Source: Baffinella frigidus (lineage: Eukaryota; Cryptophyceae; Cryptomonadales; Baffinellaceae). From it: DNA of 21,886 bases. The DNA is taken from NCBI GenBank assembly GCA_026770585.1, contig MU646444.1:584622-606507 (forward strand), written 5' to 3'. Positions within the stretch are counted from its first letter, which is position 1, and the number at the start of each line of letters is the position of its first letter. The position numbers were made by a program, and so were the translations under genes. The notes below the pieces were generated by a model, which saw only the letters and a program-made list of their open reading frames with translations, did not search any database and was not told the DNA's origin. Shown here piece by piece: positions 21,585-21,886 of the stretch.

Positions 21585-21886
21585 AGCTCTGCCTCAGTCG
21601 GGTTGGCCGGCTATTCTTAAGTTGATATGCTGGGTGTGCGGTATAGATCCGTCACCTTTGGAGCGGGGCAGAGCCCGGACTCCGCTAGCTAGCACCGTAG
21701 GGAACCAGGGGAGTTCCTCAATTAGCACAACGAATTGAGATCTTTGCTCAATTCGTTGTGGTAATTGAGGATAAGGAAACGGAAACTCGGGCATTTCCTG
21801 CCCGAAAATCCCTCAGGAGCCCGCTGTCTGGTTCCACCAGCCCTCAGAGAGGGAGCAAATGGTCTTTTCGAGACCCCTGATTTGGT
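21585..21886. repeat. TGTACC/GAGCTAGG-related repeat with a 24-bp hairpin, cut by the window edge
   Basis: CTAGCTCTGCCTCAGTCGGG and TTAAGTTGATATGCTGG are an inverted relative of 8174-8265. CCTCAATTAGCACAACGAAT (21716 on) pairs with its complement ending 21770, with one mismatch, loop about 7 nt. TCGGGCA/TGCCCGA is a second small stem. GGTCTTTTCGAGACCCCTGATT at the edge matches 8116-8140. No gene. Confidence 0.7.

Noticed and set aside
1-21886. tRNA, rRNA or snRNA genes
   Set aside because: I looked for cloverleaf-type and conserved RNA sequence on both strands by eye and saw none; a covariance-model scan would be decisive.

Overview
The window is eukaryotic nuclear DNA. It holds GT-AG introns, GC-rich exons interrupted by long non-coding stretches, abundant degenerate TTTAGGG/CCCTAAA repeats of the plant and algal telomere type, microsatellites and many short fold-back transposon-like elements. 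Nothing points to bacterial organisation. The telomere motif and the GC-rich, Ala-rich exons fit a microalga, perhaps of the green lineage. That is a low-confidence guess, because no rRNA, organelle or marker gene is present.

Region 1 (about 200-12233, + strand) is one large, intron-rich gene for a PPM/PP2C-type Ser/Thr protein phosphatase. Ten coding exons can be joined with no reading-frame conflict into a 299-residue phosphatase domain carrying the usual PP2C motifs (ENQD, VLDGHG, GDSRAVLG, LTEDHSP, PGLAVARAFGD, ASDGLWDVL, C-terminal DD) and a TGA stop at 12231-12233. A 33-codon Ala-rich helical exon (1127-1225) and perhaps further exons upstream code for an N-terminal extension, so the true 5' end may lie outside the window. 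Nearly every exon follows the same rule. Truncated copies of its 5' half lie upstream, truncated copies of its 3' half lie downstream, and only one complete copy exists. The introns are otherwise filled with CCCTAAA-like repeats, which often run right up to the acceptor site.

Region 2 (12240-13270) follows the stop codon and holds about six degraded copies of the last exon, each ending in its own stop codon. One is split by a fold-back element.

Region 3 (13270-17390) has no recognisable gene and is packed with short inverted-repeat elements. At least two large families are present. One has the end CAGGGGTACCTCGCTCATAA. The other has the end TATCCCTTAAGTG and carries a hypervariable internal palindrome. 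There are also dispersed hairpins and duplications.

Region 4 (17390-19480) has GC-rich, Pro/Ala-rich possible exons, a TTTAGGG-like tract, and a putative exon end near 19020 whose 3' edge is again repeated downstream. Two hairpin elements with clear 4-bp target-site duplications lie at 17257-17386 and 19282-19431; a related one sits in the last phosphatase intron at 11796-11948.

Region 5 (19480-21886) contains a GA-rich satellite, a perfect 23-bp hairpin, a probable coding exon (20985-21377) of unknown function with an Ala/Ser/Gly-rich repeat, and another fold-back element (21404-21573).

The most interesting points are the exon-edge duplication rule across the phosphatase gene and the hairpin elements whose arms differ between copies but stay paired within each copy.
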